Positions 10,740 through 22,748 of a stretch of 64,000 bases of DNA are shown in pieces. The notes below the pieces were generated by a model. That model ran no database searches and was not told where the DNA came from. It saw only the letters and a program-made list of their open reading frames with translations. Both the position numbers and the translations under genes were made by a program. The stretch comes from Gnetum montanum (lineage: Eukaryota; Streptophyta; Gnetopsida; Gnetales; Gnetaceae). The stretch is taken from positions 68,730 to 132,729 of the forward strand of contig MNCI01002986.1 of assembly GCA_015680685.1 (NCBI GenBank), written 5' to 3'. How positions within the stretch are numbered: the stretch's first letter is position 1; each line of letters starts with the position of its first letter.

Positions 10740-11050
10740 AAAAAAATGACTAACTTTGAAAATTGCAGAAAAATGACTAAGGCTACTGATAGCAGAAAAA
10801 TGGCTAAGTATAAAAATGTAGAAAAATGGCTAAGTGTAAACATGTAGAAAAATGGCTAAGTATGAAAATTGTAAAAAAATTGACTAAGTGTAAAACTGTA
10901 GAAGATTGGCTAAGTATGAAATTACAAGAATTTGGCTAAGCATGAAAATGCAGAAAAAATGCTAAGTATGAAAATGCAGAAAAAATTCTAAGTATGGAAA
11001 TGTAGAAAAAATGCTAATTGTGAAAGTTGTTGAAAATGGCTAACTCTGGT
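10740..11050 (+). repeat. Tandem repeat, 25-27 bp unit GAAAAATGGCTAAGTATG
   Basis: About twelve imperfect units built on gcagaaaaatggctaagtat. Unit length varies between 22 and 28 bp. It lies in what should be the leader of T2 (minus strand), between the T2 primer site and the point where T1 ends. Related words (ttggctaagtgtcaaaatg) occur in the Tat LTR starts, so the array may have grown from LTR-like sequence. Confidence 0.8.
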
Positions 11051-11249
11051 GCTATGCTCACTATGATAGAGCTAGCTACACTCTCCTGAGCATCTAGAAT
11101 TTTGGTTAAGTGCCAAAGATATGCTTTGGCTTTTATCCAGTGGGGTTCTAGGGGAACCAACAATGGGGTCTAATCTACACCAACTGGTGTTCGAGAGAGC
11201 ACGTGGGACAATAATCAAAAAATGTAAAAGGAAATGGTGAGGCCCCCCT

Positions 11250-11264
11250 TCTAGCACCAAAAAC
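11250..11264 (-). promoter_or_regulatory. T2 primer binding site region
   Basis: Directly inside the T2 LTR end the minus strand reads gtttttggtgctagaagg. The ttggtgct word next to the LTR has the form of a plant primer site (complement of a tRNA 3' end, TGGYG...). I cannot name the tRNA with confidence. Confidence 0.45.
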
Positions 11265-13012
11265 TGTAGCGATAAAAAATGTTAGTGGTTGAAACACTGA
11301 GGGGTTCGTGGGCGCACAGCCTAACCCCACCTCTGTGCGAGGGCCTTGTTGGAAAATAAAGGTGGAGTGTCCTGGATGGTCTTGTCGATCGAATAAGGAC
11401 TTTGTCAACTGTAACTGGGGTATTGGGTGCAATCGTGGATGGCATGGTTAGGCAAAATGCAAATGTAAACAACATGAAACAATGCTAAGTGTCAAAGCAG
11501 TGTTTCATGGTGCTAAGTATAGAGCATAGCCATAGAATGTGGAAGAGTGTAGCCAAGGGTTTTGACCAAAATAAGGGTGTTAACCTATGGAGACTATCGC
11601 CTGGGCATAGTACAACATGATGATATGTGAAAAAATGTGAAAAGACGTAAGAAAAATGCAAGAAAATGCTAAAAATAAGAGAGAGAAATGGAACACTACC
11701 CCAAATAGGAACGTAGTTAACTCCAAAAGGGTTTTAGATGGTACACAATGTACTACAAGTGCAATGGGAACATAGTCATAGTTTCGGTGTTGTTAGACCA
11801 TGAAGTCTGACACTCATTATGATGAATCATACCTACCAAGTTGGCTACCATGGTGTACCATGCGGTGTTTTGTAGGGCTAGAATGGGGTTGCAGTGTACC
11901 ATATAGTGCAGGGTTGCAATGGGGCCATGGTGTATTGTGCAGTGTAGTTATGCTTCTCTATCAATGTGGTGTGCTCTGAGTCTTGTTTATTCACGAAGCT
12001 AAGTGCCAAGATGCCAAAATGCCAAATTCCAAATGAAAGTGCGAACTACCAACCCCTAAAATGTTGGGGCGTAGGGGTATTTATAGAGTTAGGGTTAGCC
12101 CAAAATGCAGATAGGGTGCCATGTAGCAATGCGGTAGGTGGGACTACAAGAGACATTTAGAATATTTTCTAAGTCCAGAGGTGATCAGAAAAGCTCAAAA
12201 TTTTTTTTAACTCTAGTTTCTACGCTTGCTATACTAACCCCTTGCTATGCTCTAGAGTGTAGATACAATTTGGGACAAACATGAGGTGCAAGAGAAATGC
12301 AGATTGTAGATCTTGCTTGTCAGAGGAGTGCTAGAGCTAGAATGAAGGCTTGTGCTAAGCTCTAGAAGCTTTTGAAGGCAGTTTCTTGTTGCTATGCTAG
12401 TTACGCTTTAGAGCATAGCCTAGTAGTTGGGCAATTCTTATAAAAACTGAAGTCCAGTGCTGCTACGCTTGCTAGTGTGCAAGATGGGACAGAGCGTAGC
12501 ATGGAAACTTAGAAAAATTTGGCAAAAATTATAGTCCTTGTTCCTACTACGCCCTAGAGTGTAGTAGGAGGGGTCGCTTTAGGAGTTAGAAAATTTGGCA
12601 AATGCCTCTTCCATGTAGAGCTATAGCTTCTAGCTTGACACCCATGTAAACTGGCCACTGAAGTGCATGCTACGCTAACTACGCTCTAAAATGTAGCAGG
12701 GAGAATGATAGTGTAGCACAACACTTAAAATTTTTTTTACAATTGTGTCATCATTCTGATACTTAGCCAAAATTACTAAAAATTGGTCGTTGAAGCTAAT
12801 TATGCTCTATTGTAGTGGAGACCATGGTCCTAGCACTTAGATGAATTTGTAGAAAGTGCCATCGTTCAGACACTTAGAAAAATTTTGCAAATATGGTAGT
12901 TGGAGCTGACTACACTAAACACTTAAAAAAAATTTGGGCAAAGTGCCACCATTTTGACAGTTAGCCAAATTTGTAGTCAAGATGCCAAGATCTAAAATTT
13001 TGTGGTGTTTCA
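11265..13012 (-). repeat. T2 5' LTR (1748 bp, minus strand)
   Basis: It begins with TGAAACACCACAAAA on the minus strand at 13012 and ends with ...cgctaca at 11265, a TG...CA pair. It aligns in reverse with T3 45267-46428 over most of its length, for example the block around the TATA box (12060-12170 here, 45500-45600 in T3). It is inserted in the gag of A1, whose reading frame resumes with ATGGG at 13013. No coding sequence. The rest of T2 lies to the left, broken by T1. Confidence 0.8.
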
Positions 13013-14110
13013 ATGGGTAGGTATTATTCCCTTTTGCACAAATGTCCTGGCCATGATTATTCTCAACGGGAGTAGCTTTGCCATATCATAGATGGACTCC
13101 AATTTGAAACAAGGAGAGCTCTTAGGGTCTATGCCCAAGGAAGACTATCAAAACTAAGATCCCATCAGATTCAAAGGTGAGTGAGTAAGTTGTAAAAGAA
13201 GAAGGTAAGTTGAGAAAATGGGAAAGTGTTAAGGAGTATAATTGGGATCCTTCCATAAGAAAAAGGGAGGTTCAATTTTGTGATAGTGAGGGGAGGCATC
13301 ACTTAATAAAGTGGTGTAGCAAAAAACCTTGCCAATTCAAAAATATATGTTTAAAATTTTAGATAAGGTTGACAAAATGTGGGAATCTTTGAATGAAAAA
13401 TTTCAAACTACTTTAAAAATCGCAAAAGAATCCAAAGAACAAGGTAGTGTTGGTGACTACAAGAGAAGAAAAGAAGTTGAACGTGCCTACCAAAAGAGTA
13501 AGGGTAATGCTATGGTAGTAGAAGAGGTTGTGGAGTCAAAATAAGATGATGATGGTGGGTGTGATATATGCTAATATGAACATCCCAAGGGATTTCTCCC
13601 TATTGCGTCACACTTACAAAAATTTGGGATGTATGCTCTAAATTGTAGACTAGCACAAAGGGAAGCACCAAGAAGGTTGTCTTATCCTCAAGGTAACCCA
13701 AGGCAGTTCCACCAACAATACTAGGCTTATTAGCTAAGTGGAGCTCCACCACAACCATATGGGCAATACCATCAGTGATAGCATCCATAGTCATGGGGGA
13801 TGCCACCACCAAGGTAGTAATACCCTTACAGTTAGCTAGATCTGTATGTGTTCTATGTTCAGTAACCCATGTCTTTATCTGACTCTTCCAATCACGTTTA
13901 TTTTCAACATCACTACTACCCTCTAGAGTATTACAAAACTCATTCTCCATCTCCTAAAGGGAAATCCCCATATGCTTATCATCCTCCTCATCCTTCAGCA
14001 CATGTTCCTCCACCCTTAATCCAATTACCATATGCTCCATACATGTACGATAAATTTCCTGCACAACTGCACCAACGTAATACTATCAGGGTTGTTAACT
14101 TATAGTTGGC
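13013..14110 (+). pseudogene. A1 gag, C-terminal part
   Basis: It resumes in mid-gag right after the T2 LTR with GRYYSLLHKCPGHDYS, matching A6 gag (CYYALLHRCLGHGYS), then RRALRVYAQGRLSKLRSHQ. The stretch 13329-13544 is open and ends in a K/E-rich part that matches the A6 segment before the zinc knuckle. The knuckle is damaged here (the D-HPKG part survives as EHPKG near 13580). A P/Y-rich tail follows (13869-14105, SPYAYHPPHPSAHVPPP). Gag would form the particle shell. There are several frame shifts. Confidence 0.75.
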
Positions 14111-14329
14111 TCTTTAGCTAAGTGGTTTAAAACCTAGATCCAATAAAAGACCATTATTTCAAACCAATAGCTCTATTAAGCCCTCACCTACTTATGTGGC
14201 TAGTCTTCCTATGTCTCCTTCATCCTCTACATCCATTCCCTTTGAGAGCTATTCAACCAAATGTCATTCAAGATTCACACTGTCATGTTAACCCATGCTA
14301 TATCTAAGTAGATCAAGGTTGATCCTAGA

Positions 14330-14726
14330 AAAGAGTTGATCTTGGAAGTCCTCTCATTTACTTGCAGAATGTTGGGAATGAGCCATGCAAGGCTCTTCTT
14401 GATTTAGGTTCTGGTGTTAATTTGATTTTCCATGAAATGTAAAACACCTGGAATGTGCCTCCTCTCAAGAAGAGTAACATCCATTTAGAATTGGAAAATT
14501 AGTCCATCATTATTCCCTTAGAACTAGTGGAGGACATTGTGACCACTATCTATGGGTGGTCATATTTTGTTAATTTTTTGGTGATCAAAGTTGACAATTG
14601 CAAGGGGGACTTACTAATCATTATGGAAAGGGCTTGGTTAAGCACTATTGATGTAGGAATGGACATCAGAGATCTTTCCTTGGATATTTCCAAGGAAAAT
14701 GCATTTGAAAATATTAAGAAGAAGTA
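14330..14726 (+). pseudogene. A1 aspartic protease
   Basis: The active site reads CKALLDLGSGVNLI at about 14383-14424. The DLG form in place of DTG/DSG is what I know from Athila-type elements. A stop in EM*NTWNVPP interrupts it, then the stretch 14527-14727 is open with VEDIVTTIYGWSYFVNF and IMERAWLSTIDVGMD, matching A6 (VEDIITTVCGWSYPTDF). It would cut the gag-pol polyprotein inside the particle. Confidence 0.75.
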
Positions 14727-15289
14727 AGTTCTATGCATCATGTACAACGATACAAGGTGCAATTGTATGCAGAAACTCTTGTCTATCAAAAGTACATCAA
14801 TTAAAGCATGTAAATAGTTTGCAGATGAATCTGAAATTCAAAAGTGCTTATACATAGTAGCCATAAAATAGGAGGGCACATAGTGGTTGATAGATAATTC
14901 TAAGAGTAGCACGCTTTGCATGGAACCTATTGAGAGCCTAAATTGTGCCTATGTTGAAGCCATGGATGAACTAGAGCAAGTTCATCACCAACTCTCCAAT
15001 GATGAACTTGATGATACCAATTGGGGAGAGTTGAAAATCCCTAACGGTTTTAAACAAGAGTCCTTAGAGTTAAAAACTCTACCTACCAGCATGGAATATG
15101 CAATTCTGAAAAATGGCAAGTTGATGATAATCAATGCCAACATTGCTCCTGAATAGAAATGGATGTTGTTGAGGATGGTCAAGAAATGGCCAACAGCCTT
15201 TTTTTGGTCATATCTTAAACTCACAAGGATTAACTCTAGGATATTCTAGCATTACATCTATATTGATCTAGCCATAAAGCCAAAGAGCC

Positions 15290-15900
15290 AACTATAGTGG
15301 CAGTTGAACTCCAAATTGAAATAGATTGTCAAAGAGGAAATTGAATAACTCCTCAAGGTAAGGTTCATCTATCTAATTGCAAATAATGAGTGGGTTAGCC
15401 CACTTGTAATTATGCCAAAGAAAGGTGGAGTGGTGGGTCTTTATTGATTTTAGGCTATTGGACATGGCAATGTTCAAAGATCATTTTCCATTACCATTTG
15501 TGGACTAGGTGTTGGAGACTATTTATGGGCATTGCTATTATAGCTTTTTGGATGGTTATAGTGATTATAACCAAATTTAGATTTTGCCCAAGGATTAATC
15601 CAAAACAATATTCATAAGTCCCTACAAGAATTTTGCATATTGTAAGATGTCCTTTGATCTATGCAATGTCTCTGTAACTTTTCAATGCAGTCTTGAGCAT
15701 TTTTCAGTAGAAGATTAGTCATGGAGTGGAAGTATTCATTGATGAATTTTCCACCTATGGTGCTACATTTGAACATGCCTTGAGTAAGTTCTTAAAAGGT
15801 GCATGGAGACTAATCTTTGGCTTAAGTGGCTAAAGAGCCATCTCATGGTCTAGAAGGGCATTGTGTTGGGGCACAGAATTTGTCAAATAGGGATTGAGGT
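15290..15900 (+). pseudogene. A1 reverse transcriptase
   Basis: It starts with VRFIYLIANNEWVSPLVIMPKKGG, the entry to a Ty3/gypsy RT, but frames change often. The active site is GVEVFIDEFSTYGAT near 15727-15771: the usual FMDDFSVYG has its second catalytic aspartate replaced by glutamate. This and many stops mean no activity. It is less well kept than the RT of T1. Confidence 0.75.
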
Positions 15901-16560
15901 GGATGCTAAAAAGATTCAAGTCATCCAAGAAATAACCCACCAACCAAAAATCATTAAAGATGTCCAATCATTTCTTGGACACATTGGCTACTATTAGTGA
16001 TTCATAAAGAATTTCTCTAAGATTGTGAAATTGTTGGTTGAGCTCACAAAGAAAGATGTTCCATTCATATGAACCAAAGAATGCAAAAAGAAATTTCAAA
16101 AGTTTAAGGAGAAGCTTGTAGAGACTCTAATTTTACAAGCACTTGATTGGTCTTGTTTATTTTACATCATGATGGATGCATCAAACTATGCCTTGGGAGC
16201 TATGCTTATGTAGTGGGACAATAAAAAATATCCATATTAAATCCACTGCACAAGTTGAAGCATTGTAGGTGCACAACTCAATTACACCATAATGGAGAAA
16301 GAGTTGATGATCATGGTGTATGATTTGGAGAAGTTTAGGCATTATGTGCTTGGATATAGGGTGTTTGTGCACACTGACCATAGTGTCATTTTCTTCCTAA
16401 TGAATAAACCAATGGTGAGGCCTTGTGCGATACGGTGGTTGGTGATCTTGTAGGATTCAATATCTTAATGGTAGATTACAAGGGAACTGATAATGTGGTC
16501 ATTGATCACTTGTCTTAGTTACGGTGGGACAACAAAGAGGATGAGAGCCCACTCTCTGAT
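15900..16560 (+). pseudogene. A1 RNase H
   Basis: It reads VDAKKIQVIQEI, then QSFLGHIGYY, FIKNFSKIVKLLVELTKKDVPF, and the RNase H series YIMMDASNYALGAML, KELMIMVYDLEKFRHYVLGYRVFVHTDHS and NVVIDHLS. The DASNYALGA motif with a D and the HTDHS motif are characteristic. It runs directly into integrase with no second RNase H between. That separates A1 from the Tat copies. Confidence 0.8.
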
Positions 16561-16589
16561 CAATTTCTTGATAAACTCCTCTTTGTCGG

Positions 16590-17905
16590 TACAATAAATG
16601 AATAAGTGCCTACTGAATCAAAATGGTATGATGGCATCCTCACTTATCTTCTTACTCAAGAGATGCCACAAGAGTTAGACCACTAGAAGAAAGAATAATT
16701 TCTTCATTAGGCCAAATGCTTCATAGAGATGAATGGACACATTTACAAGATGTGCATTGATAGCTTGGTTCATTGGTCAGTTCTTGATGCTGGTTAACTA
16801 CATGTTCTCTAAGATGCTCATGAAGGTCCTTGTGGGGACCACTATGCAGGAAGATGCATGACCATTAAAATCCAAATGGTAGGGTACTATTGGCCAACAA
16901 TCTTCAGGGATGTCCACCAATTCATCTACTCTTGTGAATGTTATCAATGTGATGATGGGATGATACCTCGAATGGAGGGACCTGAGTAGTGGATCTAACC
17001 ACTGGAACCCTTCAACATCTAGGGCATAGACTTCATGGATCCCATCACATCCATGTCAAATGAAAAGGTGTACATGATAGTTGTTGTTGACTATTGTTCA
17101 AAATGGGTAGAAGTAGCAGCCATCATTGACTGTACATCTTCCATTGTTGCATGGTTTATATAAAAAAATGTTGTAAATAGGTTTGGAGTGCCACGTGTAC
17201 TAATGTTTAATAATGATACTCATTTTACAAGTGCTACCTTTCACAACCTCATGCAATGCTTAGGGGTTGAACATAAATTAACAACACCCTACCACCCTAA
17301 GCCAATGATCATATAGAGGTTACCAATAGGGAGAATGAAAAAATCTTAACAAGAAAAATTAACAAATATAGAAGAAACTAGAGCATAAAACTTAGTGATG
17401 GCCACTAGGCATACCACTCAACATGGAAACTCCCTATAGGCTACTCTTCCTATGAGTTGGTGTATAGAAAATTACCAACTCTTATAATTCAATCTAAGTT
17501 TCATTTACTTTTAACAACTTGTGACCTTGAACTTAACCTAATCCTAGCACAAAGAAAGAGATCGATCAAATTTAATGTATTAGATGAGAATCGATTGGTG
17601 GCCATGTTCTTGAATGAAGTGCCCAAAGCATTCAGTAAACAATGCCATGACCTTACGATAAGGAAAGTGGAATTTCAACTTGAAGAAAAGGTTCTCTATT
17701 GGAACCCCACATAGATACCTCTATGAACTAAGTTTTAGATGTTATTGAAAGGACCTTATATCATTTATGAAACCTTTCCTTCTAGGGCCATGTTGATTCA
17801 CAAACCTGAGAGCCCAAAGAAAAAGTAGCTGGTCAACACACAACAAGTCAAACCTTTCCATGAACTTACAAAAGCCAATGCAAGAAATGCCTCATTGAAT
17901 AGATG
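16590..17905 (+). pseudogene. A1 integrase
   Basis: Zinc-binding part: DAHEGPCGDHYAGR and SCECYQCD keep all four HHCC ligands. In the core the first aspartate is kept in GIDFMDPI; the second sits in MFNNDTHF, where the usual SDNGTHF aspartate has become asparagine. The region with the catalytic glutamate (after YHPKP) is broken by a stop. The C-terminal part (17457-17714) is open and contains RKVEFQLEEKVLYWNP, the end domain of plant Ty3/gypsy integrases. The gene ends just before the polypurine-like motif at 17941. Confidence 0.85.
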
Positions 17906-17940
17906 ACCTCAATCAATCTTTTAGATCTCCTTCTTTCAAG

Positions 17941-17957
17941 TTAGTCATGGGGGAGAG
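17941..17957 (+). promoter_or_regulatory. A1 internal polypurine-like motif
   Basis: ttagtcatgggggagag, directly after pol. The same ttagtcatggggg word marks the true plus-strand primer next to the A1 3' LTR (31365-31380) and recurs in the spacers of A2, A3, A5 and A6. A second priming site is possible; see findings. Confidence 0.55.
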
Positions 17958-17959
17958 GG

Positions 17960-19010
17960 CCATCCATGTGAACTATATAAGTGGCTCCTCCATTTTTCCA
18001 CTTTATTTTGTTTTTACACCTCTTTTGTTTCACACTTTAATTATTTTTATATCATTTTTGTTTTACACTTTGTTATTTTTTCAAATTTTTGTTTTACAAC
18101 ATCGTTCGTATGTTTTATTTTTCTTGAATATTTTATAATTTCTTTTATATTTTTCCTTATTTTGATGTGAAATTTTTTTGTCTTCTACTAAAAGTGCTTT
18201 ATTGCCAATAGGACTCAATGATACTGTAGTTGTTTACTAATGGTTGTTTGTATATAATATTTTTAATTGCTAATGTCTAGTTTCTAGTTTGGAATTTTGA
18301 TGAACAATGACTAAGATTGGGTTCTTTTTGATGGAATAGGTAGTGAGTCCATGCCATCCAACCATCCACCAACTCTATTTTTTTCCTAGTTTTGGAAGTA
18401 TGAAGTTTCTTGTTCATTAATAAAACTTTAAGGAACTGGTGTGACTTTAAGGGGATTCAATACTCTTTGTGCCTCTCTACTTGCTTAAGTGCATGTGTGT
18501 TTTCATGGATTTCTTACTATTCCATGTTGACTAATAACAGGAAGTTGAATAAGTCTTTGCATGGTGTGGTTCCTAGCCAATGAAAAAAAACATGATGGGA
18601 ATTCAAAGCACAGACCTTAGACAAAATAAATAGGCTGCAAGCACTAGTTATGGGAATAGAAAGATATGTTACCCATGCTTGAAGGTCCCCTCTAACTAAG
18701 GTCCTTTTGCACTTCATTCTCCTCTTTTCTTCTCAAATAAGAAATGGTGGTTGTTTGTGGTAGTATTATTGTGTCTCAAGGAGATGGATTGGTCCTAGAG
18801 TAGTGATGTGAAGTCATTGAAAGTGGTTGGTTTTGATTTGGACTAAGGTTGGAATTTTATTGGGTCATTTAACCATAAACTCCATAGGGGACTTCATGTG
18901 ACCATGATTGGGAAACCCATTCCACTTTCTATCTCATCCATCAATGCTTTCCATAACTCAACTCACTGCTAGTTTTCATGTTTTTGTTTAACGTCTTATT
19001 TTTTGAAATT
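17960..19010 (+). other. A1 spacer, left part, with blocks M1 and M2
   Basis: No gene. It starts with a T-rich stretch (17990-18170) found after gag/pol in every A copy. Block M1 (ggtgtgactttaaggggatt) is at 18438-18470. Block M2 (gaaagatatgttacccatgc and its continuation) is at 18650-18700. The stretch 18595-18720 is also close to A6 in reverse (56690-56770), which puts A1 and A6 in one subfamily. A2 is inserted at 19016. Confidence 0.65.
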
Positions 19011-19015
19011 CTTAA
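19011..19015 (+). other. A2 target-site duplication, left copy
   Basis: cttaa here against cttag at 27614-27618, four of five bases equal. A 5-bp duplication is the rule for Ty3/gypsy integrases. It fixes the borders of A2 and shows it entered the A1 spacer as one unit. Confidence 0.75.
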
Positions 19016-19873
19016 TGATGCGTTGCGAGGTACCCCTATGCTCAACCATATGAATCACAAGCATTCACCCATGATTTGATTGAATTCTGTAGATGGACTA
19101 GTTGTAGCATCTAGATAATTATGCCTTGATCATTGTTTGCTATCTTCCCACTTGAACTAGTGGTAGCTTGTCATGTATGGTTTAATCCAGAGTGAGACGT
19201 ATGATGTTTCCTAATTCTATGCTACTCCTAGTGACAAAAAGAGATAAATTGATTAACTAATAAATAATGAAAAATAAATTCTAAGTTAGCCTATGATGAT
19301 GTTATCCACTCTTAATCATCCATACACATCTTGGACTTTGTGGAGATACTTTTGGGATTACCAAGTGTACATCATTAGTTGTGCCAAATGATACACCTTT
19401 GGGCGACCAAGTATTTATACTTAAAAACACTCATGATCAAGGTGTACACATTATGCTTAACAACAGGAAGAGTAAATCACAATAAATGGAAATGTTTAGC
19501 TAAAGAAAGCATTAAATAATTAAAACAATAATATTAATCTAAGTAGATGCTGCAATGATGGAAGTAATCTTGATCTTTATTGCTAGTCATGTAATGTGTC
19601 CAAGTACGTCACACTTGGACAAAGGTGTTGTACAATCACAAACATCACACTATAGGCATGCACTGGGAATAATAGACTTAAAAAAGAAAAGAACCTAAAA
19701 ACTAACTATTTCTAAGATCTAAGCTAAAAAACTATCTCATTCGGAAGCCTAAGTGCAATATTTATAGGTGAGGTCTAGATGAGGCGACATTGGGGATCTA
19801 ACGTTGCTTATTAGCCTTGATGACTTTGACATTGTGTATCTGACATCGGGGCCCATCAAATCACATCTCATCA
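19016..19873 (-). repeat. A2 3' LTR (858 bp)
   Basis: The plus strand begins tgatgcgttgcgaggtaccc and ends catctcatca. It aligns along its whole length with 26740-27613. It has a TATA box on the minus strand (complement of aatatttataggtgag, near 19758) and U3 words of the gacatcgggg type, unlike the gatatcgc type of A3-A6. Confidence 0.85.
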
Positions 19874-19900
19874 TACCCCCATGACTAAATGAAAACTTTT
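19874..19900 (-). promoter_or_regulatory. A2 polypurine tract
   Basis: On the minus strand: catttagtcatgggggtatga, immediately before the LTR start TGATGAG. It has the same form at all A copies where this border is present (A1 31365, A3 32820, A5 52586, A6 55474, A8 62240). It would prime plus-strand DNA. Confidence 0.8.
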
Positions 19901-22748
19901 CCTCAAGTTAAACAAAGATGAGAAACAAGTCCTTTACAAAATATTGGGCAGGTATGGGATTATTAATTGACTCAAACAATGGAAGAAAACTAACTCTTTG
20001 CATGCTGTAGTACAAAAATGAGATGCTTGGAGGTGGTGGCTCTTCCATTGGTTGCTTTCCTTTGTTGTTAGACCACTAGAATTTGTAACGATTATGCAAG
20101 GCCTGCAATTTTTCTTCCTTCATCCTTGGGTCATGCACTGTCCAGGCTACTGTGCCAATATGTGTTGGTGCTAGCACCTCCCAAGGACATGGCAATTGCG
20201 AAAACATTTGATTTACCTTGACATACCATCCCACGAACTATTGCTATTCCTCCTAGAAGGCTCTAGCTTTATCCCTTAGCTAATGATAGTCTATCAATCT
20301 TTGAGCTAGGTTCGAGGCTACATCTTTCTATCCCTAGTAGCTAGCTTTCACCACCTCTAATTCTAAGTCTACCACTTGTAACTTTTGCAAAGCATCCTTT
20401 CAATCCACAAACTCCTTCTCATATAGTATGTAGGTGGTCGTCACTTGCTTCTCCAACTTGGTTCAAGGATGACGCATTGTTAACATGGCAAGGTTGGCAT
20501 ATTTGAGGTTAGTCAACACCATGTATTCATTCAAATCTTCTATTTGCATATCCTTATTTTTAACTTCTGCTTATTAGACCATGGCATGATTGTCAAAAAT
20601 TACTTACCATTTAGAATTTTTTGTTGTCAAGGAGTTGATGTGAGCCCTGGCCATCTTGATTTCTTTCTCATTAATTTCCTTGTACATGCCAACCTAGTCC
20701 TAAAAGTGTTTTTTTTAACTTCTCATGTTTCTTAGCCTCATTTTGCCATGCATTGATCTCAATTGTTGTCTTTTGATGAATAGCACGTACCTCCTCCATA
20801 GAGAGGGTTCTATTTTCTTGGGCCAATTGACTCATATCTTGGTTGACCCTCACCAATTGTTCCCTCAACTAGTGGACATTCTCTTCCAAGATGTTCTTTT
20901 GCTTTTCCATTGTGATCAACTAGGAATTTTCTTTGGCGAGCTGCTTATTTTCTTCTTAAATAGTGGTCAATGCCTTCTTATGTGCATGAGTTCATGCATC
21001 TACAACAAAGGCATTCTAGACCACCATCTCCTTTTCTTACTCTACAACTGCTCTCTCCTTTTTTAGCTTAGTAAGCTCCTTTATTTGAAATTACTCCAGT
21101 TAGTTTGGTGTGGTGAAATGGGTAAGATCTTGTCATTCAGCATGCAAGGCAACTAGCTCTTCATGAAATCTTTGCACCTCAACTTTTGCATGCTCTACCT
21201 TGACCTTAGCCATGAGCAACTTTCCTTTTGTAGTGATGAGGTTCGATTTTGTCGTAGCAACATCACTCAGGATGTCGAATAGAGTGGTCATCACTTGACC
21301 TATCTACAACAAATGATTAAGTACATCCTCATGCATTGTAGGAGTCATTGAGGTCCTGACCAACATTTTTGCATCTCTTGTCCCCACTAGATTAGTTAGA
21401 GGTACAATAGGAACATTGAACAATTCCTTGATGTGATCAGTGATCACCTCTACTACGCCTACTACATCCTCATGTTGTGGCACCATGACTGTGGTGCCTT
21501 CTCTAGTCTCCAAAGTGACCTAAAAGGATGCAACATTTTTAGAAATCTTGTGTGACCATTGGGATTCCCCTCCTCTTGACTGAATTAAGATCTTTTCCCT
21601 TGTTGGATTGGCTAATATGGTGGACCATACAGTGTCATCTATAACCTGGAAGAGATAGGCCTCATCCCTACTTCCCCAGCTGACAATCTTAGCAATTCTT
21701 TGTAAGTGTCTCATTGATGGTCTATAATCTTGCAACAATAGTGGTGGAGCTTATGCTTGTGGGAATTGCTTATGCTCTTTTTATGTTTCAGTTCTTGGTT
21801 TTGCCTCCTTTTCAGCTTCTTGCTCCTTACTAGAATCTTTTCTTGGTGCTGTAATTTTGAGGAGCTTTGCAAAAGAGGCATGATGACCCTTCGAAGGATA
21901 TCATTGGTATATCCTAAGATTCCCATGTGCTTGCATAGCTTTTTTATTAGACAAGGAAATGGAAGTGTTGGTCTCCTTGACTTTGTTTCTTCGAACAGCC
22001 ATTAGATTTCTATGAAATAGTACTGAGGAAGGTTAACTAAAAATTTTTCCATTAAAATGGTGCTTCCCCTAGCTGCATAAGTGGAAATGCGATTGAGCCC
22101 TTTGGTGGAAAATAGGTGGTATGTCTCGATATTGAAGTAAGTTCTCTTTTCCAAGGTCAACTCATGGTATGATTTATCTTCTTTGCTATATGCCCGCTTC
22201 AGCCACAGTCTCTTTGTTTCAGGGTCAGATCTGGTACCTTAGTCACTTCATTGGGAGATTGAGAGCTACAACTATATCTTTGACTATGTAAGAGACATTC
22301 ACCCCATAGATATTCATAGTGGTACCCTTGTCCTTATTGTACTAGAATTTATAGACTTCCCCTAGGTACCATTCACCATTGTTAGACAAGATCGGCCACA
22401 ATGGGGATGCTTTGAGTTGCATTTGTGCCTCTTCAGAAGTGAATTCCATGAATAGAAAAAAGTTCATTTCCACAATGATCAAGGCCAATGTGGAATTTTT
22501 GAAAATAGTGGTAAGATAGTCAGGGGGCAACATGAGACATTGTTCCTATTTAGGAGTTAGTACTTCTACCGCCTCACCTTGGGCTGATTGCCTAGTAGCA
22601 GGGGCCTCTTGATGGATACTAGAAGATTAGGCTTCTTGTTTAGCATGTTTCGCTTGTTCTCCTTACTGACCGCAACCACCACATGGATGCTTAGCATCTC
22701 TTTGCGAGGGTTCACCCTGAGCAGCTCTTTTTGGGGCAATCTGAAATC
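19900..22748 (-). pseudogene. A2 ORF3, coiled-coil protein of unknown role
   Basis: It opens after a splice-acceptor-like gatttcag (22748-22741) with PKELLRVN. The N-terminal domain reads KASPLWPILSNNGEWYLGEVYKF (22440-22340), matching A5 (KGSPLWLTLSESSAWYLGE) and A3. Further on, TDHIKELFNVPIVPLTN, then long E/K/Q-rich heptad-like stretches (21250-20670, for example QENRTLSMEEVRAIHQ). No membrane segment or signal peptide is evident. By position it equals the env-like ORF of Athila elements, but I see no envelope features. There are many stops. Confidence 0.65.

Noticed and set aside
10740-11050. Possible CRISPR-like array
   Set aside because: Units are back to back without unique spacers, diverged, and in plant retroelement DNA.
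18517-18717. 66-codon minus-strand frame in the A1 spacer
   Set aside because: It runs across blocks conserved as non-coding DNA in A6; no family match.
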